A DNA stretch of 64,000 bases from WRDS01 sp964492775 (GTDB taxonomy: Bacteria; Actinomycetota; Coriobacteriia; Anaerosomatales; PHET01). Within the stretch, counting starts at the first letter, position 1, and every line of letters starts with the position of its first letter. The DNA lies in NCBI GenBank assembly GCA_964492775.1, contig CAZBLH010000001.1:62001-126000 (forward strand), in the 5' to 3' direction. Shown here in pieces: positions 32,069 to 40,534 of the stretch. Made by a program: the position numbers and the translations under genes. The notes beneath the pieces are model-generated. The model did not search any database and was not told the origin of the DNA. It saw only the letters and a list, made by a program, of their open reading frames with translations.

Positions 32069-32188
32069 ATGTTCGATCACAGTATATCGAACAACTGTTC
32101 GATATACGAGAGTGCGCGCGTCTACAAGTTGCAGCGTGAGGCGGTCGTGGACGCGATGAAGACCGACACGCGGGCAGTCGCCGCCTAA
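32069..32188 (+). CDS. Possible 39-residue ORF over the SOS box
   Basis: ATG 32069 after GGGGG. The frame reads MFDHSISNNCSIYESARVYK and ends REAVVDAMKTDTRAVAA at TAA 32188, touching the stop of the convergent Ada-like gene. It contains the SOS palindrome in its coding part, so LexA would sit inside the gene rather than at its promoter. It may be chance. If real it would be a damage-induced small peptide. Confidence 0.2.
   Translation: MFDHSISNNCSIYESARVYKLQREAVVDAMKTDTRAVAA
32082..32107. promoter_or_regulatory. LexA-type SOS box
   Basis: Core TCGAACAACTGTTCGA (32087-32102) fits the Gram-positive/actinobacterial LexA consensus CGAAC-N4-GTTCG. The symmetry extends to 12-bp arms with a 2-nt centre over 32082-32107. 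It lies just upstream of the radical SAM gene start at 32039. Confidence 0.85.
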
Positions 32189-33006
32189 GCCAGCTCCCGC
32201 TCCAGCATCACGAGCTTCCTGTCGAGTCCCCAACGGTATCCGCCGAGGGCGCCGCTCGCGCGCAGCACCCGGTGGCAGGGGATCACGTACGCGACCGGAT
32301 TCGCCCCGACGGCACTCGCGACGGCCCGCGTCGCCGAAGGCTCGCCGATGCGCTCGGCCAGGTCGCCGTAGGAGATGAGGCAACGCTCGGGTATCTGCAG
32401 GAGGGCCTCCCAGACACGCAGCTGGAAGTTGGTTCCGCGCAGCAGTAGCGTGATCGGACGGTCGCGTGACGTGTCGTCGCCGAAGATCGAGTTGACCACC
32501 GGTGCGGTCCGCGCGTCGTCGCGCGATACGCGCGCCCCGCTCCACTCGGCCTCGATCTCCTCGATGACAGCCCCGGCGCCATCGGCCTCGCAGAACCTCA
32601 GGGCGCACACGCCGCGGTCGGTGGTGCCGAGCACGCATGTCCCGAACGGCGTCTCATGGACCCCGGTCGTGATCGTGAGTCCTGCGCCCCGGGTGGCGTA
32701 CTCGCCCGGGGTGACCGCTCGGACGGCGACCATGAGGTCGTGCAGGCGCCCGGACCCGCTCAGGCCGACTTCGAAGGCGGCATCCAGGACGGGCACGGAC
32801 TCGCGCAGCAACTCCTGCGCTCGGGAGGCGGTGAGGTGTTGAAGGAAGCGCTTCGGGCTCACCCCGGCCCATCGGCGGAAGACCCGCTGCAGGCGTGCCG
32901 GATCAAGGCTTACGTGGGCGGCCACCTCGGCGAGCGAAGGCTGCCGAGTCGGGTTCTCGGCGATGAACACGATCGCCTCGCGGACGCATTCGTAGTCTGT
33001 GCGCAT
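32185..33006 (-). CDS. AraC-type HTH fused to O6-alkylguanine-DNA methyltransferase (Ada-like, no zinc domain)
   Basis: 273 residues. ATG 33006 is preferred because GGGAGG is 6 nt upstream; ATG 33012 abuts it. Residues 15-105 are an AraC HTH (SLAEVAAHVSLDPARLQRVFRRWAGVSPKRF). Residues 110-270 are MGMT with the suicide PCHRV (C244) and NFQLRVWEALLQIP. The N-terminal methyl-phosphotriester Cys4-zinc domain of E. coli Ada is missing, so the methyl-sensing switch must differ. A GC-rich hairpin overlaps the ribosome binding site. Confidence 0.93.
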   Translation of the reverse strand: MRTDYECVREAIVFIAENPTRQPSLAEVAAHVSLDPARLQRVFRRWAGVSPKRFLQHLTASRAQELLRESVPVLDAAFEVGLSGSGRLHDLMVAVRAVTPGEYATRGAGLTITTGVHETPFGTCVLGTTDRGVCALRFCEADGAGAVIEEIEAEWSGARVSRDDARTAPVVNSIFGDDTSRDRPITLLLRGTNFQLRVWEALLQIPERCLISYGDLAERIGEPSATRAVASAVGANPVAYVIPCHRVLRASGALGGYRWGLDRKLVMLERELA

Positions 33007-33334
33007 TCCCATCCTCCCGGGCCGGTCGATGCCGACGGTACCAGCGAACCGGCCCGGGCACGACCCGATTTCTGCGACAAGGTGCTCACGATGCATGGCG
33101 GAAGCGCGGTATCATGGAGTCCGAACGAAGCGGGGGTCGCGTCAGCCACCGTCACCACGGTCACAAGGGGCATTCACTCGGCATGAGGGCGTAACCGCAG
33201 CACTCGATGCTCGGGCCTCGGCAGCGGGGTCTGATACTGCCCGCTCGACGCGAGCGGCGTGGCGGTTCGTTCTCATTCGGATTCGAAGGTAACAGCCCCG
33301 CGCTCGTTCGCGACCCGCAAGTGGAGGTCGCCTC
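33007..33334. other. Divergent intergenic region: hairpin over ada-like RBS and a His-rich mini-ORF
   Basis: 328 nt. 33016-33026 (CCCGGGCCGGT) pairs with 33048-33058. In the minus-strand transcript this 11-bp stem includes the GGG of the Ada-like gene's ribosome binding site. On the plus strand a 26-codon ORF (33114-33194, MESERSGGRVSHRHHGHKGH...) precedes the ABC-F gene, with only a distant GGAAG. A hairpin CCGCTC-GACGC-GAGCGG follows near 33240. The mini-ORF could be a leader for the ABC-F gene but is not convincing. Confidence 0.4.
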
Positions 33335-34834
33335 ATGTTCCTCGCTCTCACTGACGTCTCATTCTCGTACGAGGGTTCGCCTGCCGAGATACTCTCGTCG
33401 CTCGCCGTCTCGTTGCCCGGGGGCTGGACCGGCGTGGTCGGTCCGAACGGCAGCGGCAAGACGACGTTGATGCGCATCGCCGCCGGTGAGCTTCGGCCGA
33501 CTTCCGGTGCCATCTCCCGTCCCGGTGACGCCGTCTACTGCCCGCAACCGACCGAGTTGCCGCCGGCCGGACTCGAGGAGTTCGCGCTTGACTGGGGCGC
33601 CGAGGCAGGCAAGCTGCGTTCGGTTCTCGGCATCGGAGACGACTGGCCGTGGCGCTTCGGCACGCTCTCGCACGGGGAGCGCAAGCGCCTGCAGCTCGCG
33701 GTCGCGCTGTGGCGGATGCCGCACGTGCTTGCCGTCGATGAACCGACCAACCACCTCGACGCGTCGGCCCGGCAGCTGGTGATGGGCGCGCTGCGCACGT
33801 TCGACGGCATCGGCCTGCTCGTGAGCCACGACCGCGGACTGCTCGACGCGCTCACGGAGCGGTCGCTCTTCCTCGCGCCCGGCCGGCCGGCGGTGCTCCG
33901 GCCGGGTTCCTACTCCGTAGCCAAGATGCAGGCGGAGATAGAGGGCGAGACGGCAGCGCGCGAGAGGGAGAATGCGAAGCGGGAGCTTGCCCGCTTGCGA
34001 AGGGCGGCGGCTCGCCGGAGGGTGGAGGCCGACCGCGCCCACTCGGCTCGCTCCAAGCGCAATCTCGATCCCAAGGACCGTGATGGGAAGGGGCGCATCG
34101 GCCTCGCCATCCTCACCGGGAAGGACGGCCAGGCGGGCAGGCTCTCGGCCCAGCTCGCGGGGCGCCTCAGGCTCGCAGAGGCCCGGCTGGATTCGACGTT
34201 TGCCGAGAAGGTGAGCGAAGGCACGATCTGGCTTCCTGAAGGGTACTCGGCGCGACGCACGGCCGCCGAGCTGCCTGCGATCGCGTTGCCGCTCGGTCCC
34301 GGCCGAACCCTCGAGGTGCCGGCGCTGGCCGTCGGCCCGCGCGACCGCATCGCGATCGTCGGGCCGAACGGCGCTGGCAAGTCGACGCTCGTCGGCGCGC
34401 TGCTCAAGCGCGCGAACCTCGAACCCGAGCGCGTGCTGTACCTGCCCCAGGAGGTGTCTGCCGAGGAATCCGCCGCCCTCCTTGCCGAGCTGGCGGGACT
34501 GCAGCCCGAGGTGCTCGGCAGGGTGCTCTCGGTCGTCGCACGGCTTGGGTCGTCCCCGGCCAGCCTGCTTGGGGGCCGCGCGCCGAGCCCAGGCGAGACC
34601 CGGAAACTCATGCTCGCGCTCGGCACGCTTCGCGAGCCGCACTTGGTGGTGATGGACGAGCCGACCAACCACCTCGATCTGCCGTCCACCGAGGCGCTCG
34701 AAGACGCTCTCGCCGAATGCCCCTGCGCGCTCGTCCTGGTGTCGCATGATGCGAAGTTCGTTGAACGGCTGGCGGATGTGCGGTGGGAGCTATGGCGTGA
34801 TGACGATGGAGTCTCTCGGCTGAGGGAAAGATGA
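33335..34834 (+). CDS. ABC-F family ATP-binding protein
   Basis: 499 residues; GGAGG before ATG 33335. Two ABC cassettes on one chain: GPNGSGKTT/LSHGERKRLQLA/AVDEPTNHLD and GPNGAGKST/SPGETRKLMLA/VMDEPTNHLD. A charged Arg-rich linker lies between them (about 195-265). There is no membrane domain. This is ABC-F, whose members act on ribosomes as translation factors or antibiotic-resistance proteins. The second signature, SPGE rather than LSGGE, is unusual. Compact linker and position near exporters suggest a resistance type, but that is inference. Confidence 0.93.
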   Translation: MFLALTDVSFSYEGSPAEILSSLAVSLPGGWTGVVGPNGSGKTTLMRIAAGELRPTSGAISRPGDAVYCPQPTELPPAGLEEFALDWGAEAGKLRSVLGIGDDWPWRFGTLSHGERKRLQLAVALWRMPHVLAVDEPTNHLDASARQLVMGALRTFDGIGLLVSHDRGLLDALTERSLFLAPGRPAVLRPGSYSVAKMQAEIEGETAARERENAKRELARLRRAAARRRVEADRAHSARSKRNLDPKDRDGKGRIGLAILTGKDGQAGRLSAQLAGRLRLAEARLDSTFAEKVSEGTIWLPEGYSARRTAAELPAIALPLGPGRTLEVPALAVGPRDRIAIVGPNGAGKSTLVGALLKRANLEPERVLYLPQEVSAEESAALLAELAGLQPEVLGRVLSVVARLGSSPASLLGGRAPSPGETRKLMLALGTLREPHLVVMDEPTNHLDLPSTEALEDALAECPCALVLVSHDAKFVERLADVRWELWRDDDGVSRLRER

Positions 34835-34845
34835 GTGCGGGCTTC

Positions 34846-34874
34846 CTGACAGGTGAGCACGGAGGTCCTACAGT
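34846..34874 (+). promoter_or_regulatory. Candidate promoter for the ABC-2 exporter operon
   Basis: CTGACA (34846-34851), 17-nt spacer, TACAGT (34869-34874), 39 nt before the ATG. TGACAGGT occurs at the -35 and again just after the -10, a possible operator. Confidence 0.5.
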
Positions 34875-34912
34875 GGTGACAGGTCGGCATCCGGAAGCAA
34901 GAGGGGATACGC

Positions 34913-35836
34913 ATGACGACAGTGATCGAGACGCGTGGCCTGGAGAAGCGGTTTGGGAAGGTGCGCGCGCTCGATGGCCTGGACCTGACCGTCGGGCAAG
35001 GCGAGGTCCACGGGTTTCTCGGCCCGAACGGCGCGGGGAAGACGACCACCATCCGCATCTTGCTCGGCCTGCTGCGATCCGACGGCGGTAGCGCCACGCT
35101 GCTCGGCGGCGATCCGTGGGCCGATGCAGTCAGGCTGCACCGACGTCTCGCCTACGTCCCCGGGGACGTCGAACTCTGGCCGAACCTCACCGGCGGCGAG
35201 ACGATAGACCTGCTCGGCAGGCTGCGCGGCTCGCTGGACGCGAAGCGCCGCGACGAACTCATCGAGCGGTTCGACCTCGACCCGACCAAGAAGGGCCGCA
35301 CCTACTCGAAGGGCAACCGCCAGAAGGTCGCGCTCATCGCGGCGCTAGCCTCGAACGCCGAGTTGCTGATGCTGGACGAGCCGACCGCCGGTCTCGATCC
35401 GCTGATGGAGGCGGTCTTCCAAGAGATCATTCGTCAGCTGAAGGCCGAGGGGCGCACCGTACTGCTGTCGAGCCACATCCTCGCGCAGGTCGAGGTGCTC
35501 GCCGACAAGGTCTCCATCATCCGGCAGGGCCGAATCGTAGAGTCGGGGACCCTTCGAGACCTGCAGCATCTCCGCCGCACCACCTTCGTGGTCGACACTG
35601 TGCAGCCCGCCGAGCCTATCGCGGCGCTGCCGGGCGTCCGTGACTTCGCCTCAACCGATGGGCTTTGGAGCTTCGATGTCGACGCCGAGCAGATCGACGC
35701 CGTCGTGCGTGAGCTCGCGCGACTCGGGCTGCGCTCAATCACCTCGCACCCGCCGACTCTCGAGCAGTTGCTGCTGAGCCACTACAGTGACACGCACGAG
35801 GTGTCGGGCGAGGAGCTTGCCGAGGCGGAGCGATGA
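34913..35836 (+). CDS. ABC-2 exporter ATP-binding protein
   Basis: 307 residues. Walker A GPNGAGKTT, Walker B LLMLDEPTAGLDP and H-loop SSH. The signature region reads YSKGNRQKVALIAAL, where SKGN replaces LSGG, as in many drug or bacteriocin exporter ATPases. A C-terminal domain of 75 residues follows (HLRRTTFVVDTVQPAEPIAALPGV). It overlaps the permease gene by ATGA. Probably powers export of a drug or lipid. Confidence 0.94.
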   Translation: MTTVIETRGLEKRFGKVRALDGLDLTVGQGEVHGFLGPNGAGKTTTIRILLGLLRSDGGSATLLGGDPWADAVRLHRRLAYVPGDVELWPNLTGGETIDLLGRLRGSLDAKRRDELIERFDLDPTKKGRTYSKGNRQKVALIAALASNAELLMLDEPTAGLDPLMEAVFQEIIRQLKAEGRTVLLSSHILAQVEVLADKVSIIRQGRIVESGTLRDLQHLRRTTFVVDTVQPAEPIAALPGVRDFASTDGLWSFDVDAEQIDAVVRELARLGLRSITSHPPTLEQLLLSHYSDTHEVSGEELAEAER

Positions 35837-37464
35837 GTGCTGCAGCCGCGACACATACCGGTCAGGGCACGCTCGCGGGCACATGGTCGCTCGTCGGGTT
35901 CACCCTGCGGCGGGACCGCTTCAAGCTCCTCGGCTGGATTCTCGGCGCTGCGCTGTTCTGGTTCTACTGCACCCGGGCGGTTCCAATCGCATACCCGAAT
36001 CCGGAGGACCTCGAGGCCATCAAGCTGCTGCTCACTGGCCCCACAGGTCGCATGTGGCTAGGGCCGACGTATTTTCTCGACGACCTCACCCACCAGACGC
36101 TGATCCCCTCGGGGTACGGTCTGTACCTCTCTATCCTCGTGGCACTCATGAGCATCCTGCTCGTCGTGCGCAACACTCGTGTGGAGGAGCAATCCGGCCG
36201 AGCCGATCTGGTGCGGGCCGGCGTGGTCGGACGCCACGCACCGCTTGCAGCGACGACGATCGTGGTGTTGCTCGCAAACCTTGCTGTTGCCATAGCGGTC
36301 CTGCTCGTGATGATCTCTGACCCACTCTTCGACCTCGACGGGGCGGTCCTCTTCGCTGCGGGTCAGTTCGTCACGGGCCTCGCGTTCGCCGGCCTCACGT
36401 TGCTCGTGGTTCAGGTCACTGAGTACTCGAGGACTGCCACAAGCATCTCTGCTGGATTGGGCCTCGGCGGAGCATTTCTGCTTCGCGCGATCGGCGACAT
36501 GGGACACGAGCACGGCACTTGGCTGTCGTGGTGCTCGCCGCTCGCATGGCCGCAGCAGACCGCTCCCTACATCCTGGATCGCTGGTGGCCGCTGGCTCTT
36601 TCGCTAACGTTCGCGGTGGTCACGTCGGCGGCAGGAGCGTACTTGTCCACGAGGCGCGACGTCGGCGGGGGCTTCGTCGCGCCGCGCAGGGGTAACGCGC
36701 GCGCTTCGGTACTGCTCGGCTCGCCGCTTGGGCTTGCGTGGCGTCTGGAGCGCCGAGCGATTGCGTGGTGGGCGCTGGTGCTCTTCATGGTCGGCCTCGG
36801 CTACGGTGCTTTCGTGGCCGATCTCGTCACCGAAGACATGCCCGAGGCGATACTCATGGTTCTCGGAGGCGAGGAGAACATCCGGGCGGCCTATCTTGCG
36901 TTCACCGCGCTCTTCAATGTGATCTGCGCCGCCATCTACGCCGTGCTCGCTGTGCAGGGTCTGCGCGCCGAGGAGGCAGGCGGCCGAGGGGAAGCGGTGC
37001 TCGCGACGGCTACCGGCCGTACGAGCTGGCTCGGCAGTACAGTCGCGGTCGCCGCGCTCGGCTCGGCGATCATCGTGATCGCGGCAGGAGTCGGACTGGG
37101 AGTCGGCGCCGCAGCGGCAATCGGCGAGTGGGATCTCGTCGGTGAGCTGCTGCTTGCACACCTCAACTCCCTGCCTCCAGTGTTCGTGGTGCTCGGCATC
37201 GCGGTGTTGCTGTTCGGGATCTACCCTCGTGGCGTCGGGCTTACATGGCTGGTGGTGGGGTGGGGGTTCCTCGCTGCTACGCTCGCACAGGTGCTGCCCG
37301 ACCTCCCCGAGCTGCTGATCAGTCTCTCGCCGTTTGAGCATCCCGCGCGGATGCCGCTCGAGGAGTTCGCCGCCCGGCCGGTCGTGTGGCTGAGTGTCAT
37401 CGCCTTGGCGTGCGTCGCGGTGGGAATACTCGGCTTCAGAGGGCGCGACATCCAGTCGTGGTAA
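35833..37464 (+). CDS. ABC-2 exporter permease (polyketide-exporter-like)
   Basis: 543 residues with about 12 membrane helices in two similar halves, each starting with a soluble amphipathic stretch (FTLRRDRFKLLGWILGAALFW; LAWRLERRAIAWWALVLFMVG). This double-length layout matches the family annotated as exporters of polyketide antibiotics. ATGA overlap with the ATPase makes them a two-gene transporter. No regulator is adjacent. Confidence 0.9.
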   Translation: MSAAAATHTGQGTLAGTWSLVGFTLRRDRFKLLGWILGAALFWFYCTRAVPIAYPNPEDLEAIKLLLTGPTGRMWLGPTYFLDDLTHQTLIPSGYGLYLSILVALMSILLVVRNTRVEEQSGRADLVRAGVVGRHAPLAATTIVVLLANLAVAIAVLLVMISDPLFDLDGAVLFAAGQFVTGLAFAGLTLLVVQVTEYSRTATSISAGLGLGGAFLLRAIGDMGHEHGTWLSWCSPLAWPQQTAPYILDRWWPLALSLTFAVVTSAAGAYLSTRRDVGGGFVAPRRGNARASVLLGSPLGLAWRLERRAIAWWALVLFMVGLGYGAFVADLVTEDMPEAILMVLGGEENIRAAYLAFTALFNVICAAIYAVLAVQGLRAEEAGGRGEAVLATATGRTSWLGSTVAVAALGSAIIVIAAGVGLGVGAAAAIGEWDLVGELLLAHLNSLPPVFVVLGIAVLLFGIYPRGVGLTWLVVGWGFLAATLAQVLPDLPELLISLSPFEHPARMPLEEFAARPVVWLSVIALACVAVGILGFRGRDIQSW

Positions 37465-37510
37465 GTCCGCGCGGGGCGCGTCTGTCCGCCGGCAAAGGAG
37501 GCCGACACTC

Positions 37511-38023
37511 ATGACCAAGACCATCTACCTGGCAGGCGGCTGCTTCTGGGGAGTGGAGGAGTACTACTCGGCGGTACCTGGCGTGATCGCGACTGAGGTC
37601 GGATACGCCAACGGCAACACCGATACACCCACCTACGAGCAGGTTTGCACCGGCACGACCGGTCATACGGAGGCGGTCCGGGTCGACTACGACCCAGATG
37701 TGGCCCCGCTCACGTTCCTGCTCAAGCACTTCTTCGAGATCATCGACCCGACCTCGGTGAACCGGCAGGGCAACGACATCGGGACGCAGTACCGCACCGG
37801 CATCTACTGGGTCGATCCGGGTGATCGCGAGGTCGTCGAGCAGGCGCTGGCCGAGGAGCAGCAGCGGCATCGCAAGCCGCTCGCGGTCGAGAGCGAGCCG
37901 CTCCGAAACTTCAGCCGCGCCGAGGAGTACCACCAGCGGTACCTGAAGAAGCACCCCTCCGGATACTGCCATATCCCGCGTTCGGCGATGGCCCGCGCCG
38001 CCTGCGCTCGGCCGACCGACTAA
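37511..38023 (+). CDS. msrA: Peptide methionine sulfoxide reductase A
   Basis: 170 residues; ATG 37511 after a near-ideal AAAGGAGG. Catalytic GCFWG has Cys11; EVGYANGNTDTPTYEQVCTGTTGHTEAV and FSRAEEYHQRYL are conserved family blocks. It reduces methionine-S-sulfoxide in proteins. There is no MsrB fusion or neighbour. Recycling cysteines are probably among Cys48, Cys158 and Cys166. Monocistronic, ending with the hairpin at 38042. Confidence 0.97.
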   Translation: MTKTIYLAGGCFWGVEEYYSAVPGVIATEVGYANGNTDTPTYEQVCTGTTGHTEAVRVDYDPDVAPLTFLLKHFFEIIDPTSVNRQGNDIGTQYRTGIYWVDPGDREVVEQALAEEQQRHRKPLAVESEPLRNFSRAEEYHQRYLKKHPSGYCHIPRSAMARAACARPTD

Positions 38024-38041
38024 GCGCCCGGTAACCGCTCG

Positions 38042-38062
38042 CCACAGCGCGATCGGCTGTGG
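38042..38062 (+). terminator. Hairpin after msrA
   Basis: CCACAGC-7 nt-GCTGTGG followed by TACTATC; a weak terminator without a true T-run. Confidence 0.4.
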
Positions 38063-38117
38063 TACTATCGTCGACTGATACTTAATGTCAAGAACTATTG
38101 ATGTGGAGAATATTCCT

Positions 38118-38576
38118 GTGTCGTCCGCTCCCGTTCCTGATGAGCTTCTCGTAGACCTCGCTGACGTGATGCGAGGGCTATGGCGTAACGCGTCACGCGA
38201 CTTCCATCTGCCTCAGGGTGCCGAGCGGCCCAAGCGCCAGCAGTACTGGGTGCTCGGCGCTCTCGAACAGGGGCCGCTGCGTATGCGGGAACTCGCCGAG
38301 CGCGCGTGTACCTCGCAGGCCTCGATCACTGGCGTGGTCGATCGCCTCGAGACGCTCGGCTTCGTCACGCGCACGCGTTCTGACAGCGACCGCCGAGTCG
38401 TTGAGGTAGCGCTAACGCCAGCGGGCGCCACCGAGATCGAGAGTCTCCGCCAGCGTGTCGCCGAGCGGATGCGCGTACTCACGGAGCCGCTTTCTCCCGA
38501 GGAGACGCGGGATCTGCTCGCGCTCTTGCGTAAGGTCTCCCGCAGCGAGAACAGCTGCGGGTCTCGCGGGCGCTGA
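38118..38576 (+). CDS. MarR-family transcriptional regulator
   Basis: 152 residues from GTG 38118, 8-9 nt after GGAG. ATG 38085 in the same frame lies in AT-rich DNA that looks like promoter. MarR winged helix: YWVLGALEQGPLRMRELAERACTSQASITGVVDRLETLGFVTRTRSDSDRRVVEVALTPAG. It is 68 nt upstream of an EmrB/QacA-type exporter, the usual arrangement for a drug-responsive repressor. The imperfect dyad TCAAGAACTATTGA (38088-38101) may be its operator. Confidence 0.92.
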   Translation: MSSAPVPDELLVDLADVMRGLWRNASRDFHLPQGAERPKRQQYWVLGALEQGPLRMRELAERACTSQASITGVVDRLETLGFVTRTRSDSDRRVVEVALTPAGATEIESLRQRVAERMRVLTEPLSPEETRDLLALLRKVSRSENSCGSRGR

Positions 38577-38644
38577 CACTAGCGTCTCCCCTCAACCTTC
38601 TCGACCCAAGAACACCCCACTCGCCAGATTAGGAGTCGCCCCAC

Positions 38645-40294
38645 ATGCACCTGCGTGACCTGCCACAACGAAAGAAGATGTCCGTTCTCGGCGGAGTGCT
38701 GCTCGCCATGCTTCTCGGCGCGCTCGACCTCACCATCGTCTCGCCGGCGCTGCCTACGATCGTGCGCGACCTCGGCGGAATGGCGATGCTCTCATGGGTA
38801 TTCACGATCTACTCACTTACCTCGACGATCACGATCCCGGTCGTCGGCAAGCTCTCCGACCTCTACGGTCGTAAGTGGTTCTACCTCGGTGGAATCACGA
38901 TCTTCCTCATCGGGTCGGCGCTCTGTGGCGCGTCAGGTGAGCCGTTCTTCAATGTGATCTTCGAAGCACTCACCGGCAGCGCGAACCCGATGCTTCAGCT
39001 CATCATCTTCCGAGGCATCCAGGGCATCGGCGGTGGCGCGATGATGGCGAACGCCATGGCGATCATCGGTGACCTGTTCACGCCTCGCGAACGTGGTCGC
39101 TATCAGGGACTCACTGGTGGCGTGTTCGGCCTCGCGTCCGTCTTCGGTCCGATGCTCGGCGGATGGATCACCGACATCGCCTCGTGGCGCTGGGTGTTCT
39201 ACATCAACCTGCCCTTCGGAATCCTCGCCCTCGCGGCCCTCACCGTCGTGATGCCGCGGCCGGAGCGGGGCGCGAAGCATGACATCGACTGGTGGGGCGT
39301 GCTTGCGTTGATCGCCGGGCTCGTCCCGCTGCTGCTCGCGCTCAGCTGGGGTGGTTCCGAGTATGCCTGGAACTCGTCGGTCATCTTGGGGCTGTTCGGG
39401 TTCGCCGGCATGGCGCTTCTGGTCTTCGTCTTCTGGGAGCTGCAGGCCAAAGAGCCCATTCTCGACGTGCGCCTCTTTGGCGACAGCTCGTTCGTCGCCA
39501 GCATGGTCGTGCTGTTCCTGTCCGGCGCCGGGATGTTCGCTGCCGAGATGTTCCTGCCGACGTTCATGCAGATCGCCCAGGGCGCTTCGGCCTCCAACGC
39601 CGGCGCGCTGCTGACGCCGCTTCTCGTCTCGATGGTCACGGCGTCATTCCTGAGCGGTCAGCTCATCAGCCGCACCGGGCGGTACAAGCTCTACGGCATC
39701 ATTGGACTCGCCAGCTCAACGATCGGTCTCTTCGGTCTCTCACGCGTGTCTGTTGACACCAGCGGACTTCAGCTCGCCACCAACATGGTACTCACGGGAG
39801 CCGGACTCGGCGTGACCATGCCGATGTTCACGATTTCGCTGCAGTCGCAGTTTCCGCGGCGAATTGGCGAGGTGACCGGCGCGATGCAGTTCTTCCGCTC
39901 GATCGGCGGCACCGTCGGCGTGGCGCTGCTCGGCGGCGTGATGAACGCGCGCCTTGCCTCCGAGCTTTCGTCGCTCGTCGAGGCGCAGAAGCCGTTGTTC
40001 GGCGGCGCGTACGAGACCTTCGCCGAGCTTGCGAGCAACCCCGCTGCGCTTCTGAACGAGGGCGCGATGCAGGCGATCGCAGCGAAGCTGCCGGCCGAGA
40101 TGCTGCCTTTGCTCAAGACCTTCGCGGTCGACTTGAAGCAGGCAGTGGCGGCTGGCGTGGCGCTCGCGTTCCTCGGTGCGTTCGTGATGATGGCCGTCGC
40201 GTTCGTCGGGATGTTCTTCGTGCGCGAGGTCGAGCTTGCCGGCTCGCCTCAGCCCGAGGTGGCGGAGGCGGTGGAGGCTGAGCCGGCCGCCTAG
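38645..40294 (+). CDS. DHA2-family (EmrB/QacA-type) multidrug MFS exporter
   Basis: 549 residues, about 14 helices. LDLTIVSPALPTIVRDLG (motif D1), GKLSDLYGRKWFYL (motif A), RGIQGIGGGAMMANAMAIIGDLFTPRERGRYQG (motifs B and neighbours) and GPMLGGWITDIASWRWVFYINLPFG (motif C) are typical of 14-TM drug/H+ antiporters. It is likely controlled by the adjacent MarR. The C-terminal tail is Glu/Ala-rich. Confidence 0.93.
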   Translation: MHLRDLPQRKKMSVLGGVLLAMLLGALDLTIVSPALPTIVRDLGGMAMLSWVFTIYSLTSTITIPVVGKLSDLYGRKWFYLGGITIFLIGSALCGASGEPFFNVIFEALTGSANPMLQLIIFRGIQGIGGGAMMANAMAIIGDLFTPRERGRYQGLTGGVFGLASVFGPMLGGWITDIASWRWVFYINLPFGILALAALTVVMPRPERGAKHDIDWWGVLALIAGLVPLLLALSWGGSEYAWNSSVILGLFGFAGMALLVFVFWELQAKEPILDVRLFGDSSFVASMVVLFLSGAGMFAAEMFLPTFMQIAQGASASNAGALLTPLLVSMVTASFLSGQLISRTGRYKLYGIIGLASSTIGLFGLSRVSVDTSGLQLATNMVLTGAGLGVTMPMFTISLQSQFPRRIGEVTGAMQFFRSIGGTVGVALLGGVMNARLASELSSLVEAQKPLFGGAYETFAELASNPAALLNEGAMQAIAAKLPAEMLPLLKTFAVDLKQAVAAGVALAFLGAFVMMAVAFVGMFFVREVELAGSPQPEVAEAVEAEPAA

Positions 40295-40534
40295 AGCTGG
40301 CACGTTGACGCGGTATCTTGAGCCACCCGCGCCGGGGTCCCGCGCTGCCTCCGTTGTGCCTGTAGAGACTCGCGAATCGCATCCTGCTAGACTGTAGCTC
40401 GCACGGGGGAGCGTGGATAGCGGCGCAAGAGCCAGCCGTCAGGGAATTGTCGGCTTCGATTATCCTTGTCGCCGCATACACTCCGTGTCGCGTACCATGC
40501 GCCCATGCTCGGGCGGAAGGCATTAGGAGTTGAA

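Noticed and set aside
33114..33194. His-rich 26-codon ORF as leader peptide of the ABC-F gene
   Set aside because: Poorly spaced RBS, no arrest-type motif and no clear structure masking the ABC-F start; kept only as a remark.
33359..34747. Minus-strand frame of 462 codons under the ABC-F gene
   Set aside because: Shadow; composition skewed to Arg/Glu/His/Gln and no start signals.
36604..37524. Minus-strand frame of 306 codons under the ABC-2 permease
   Set aside because: Shadow of a membrane-protein gene, giving hydrophilic Arg/His/Asp-rich text.
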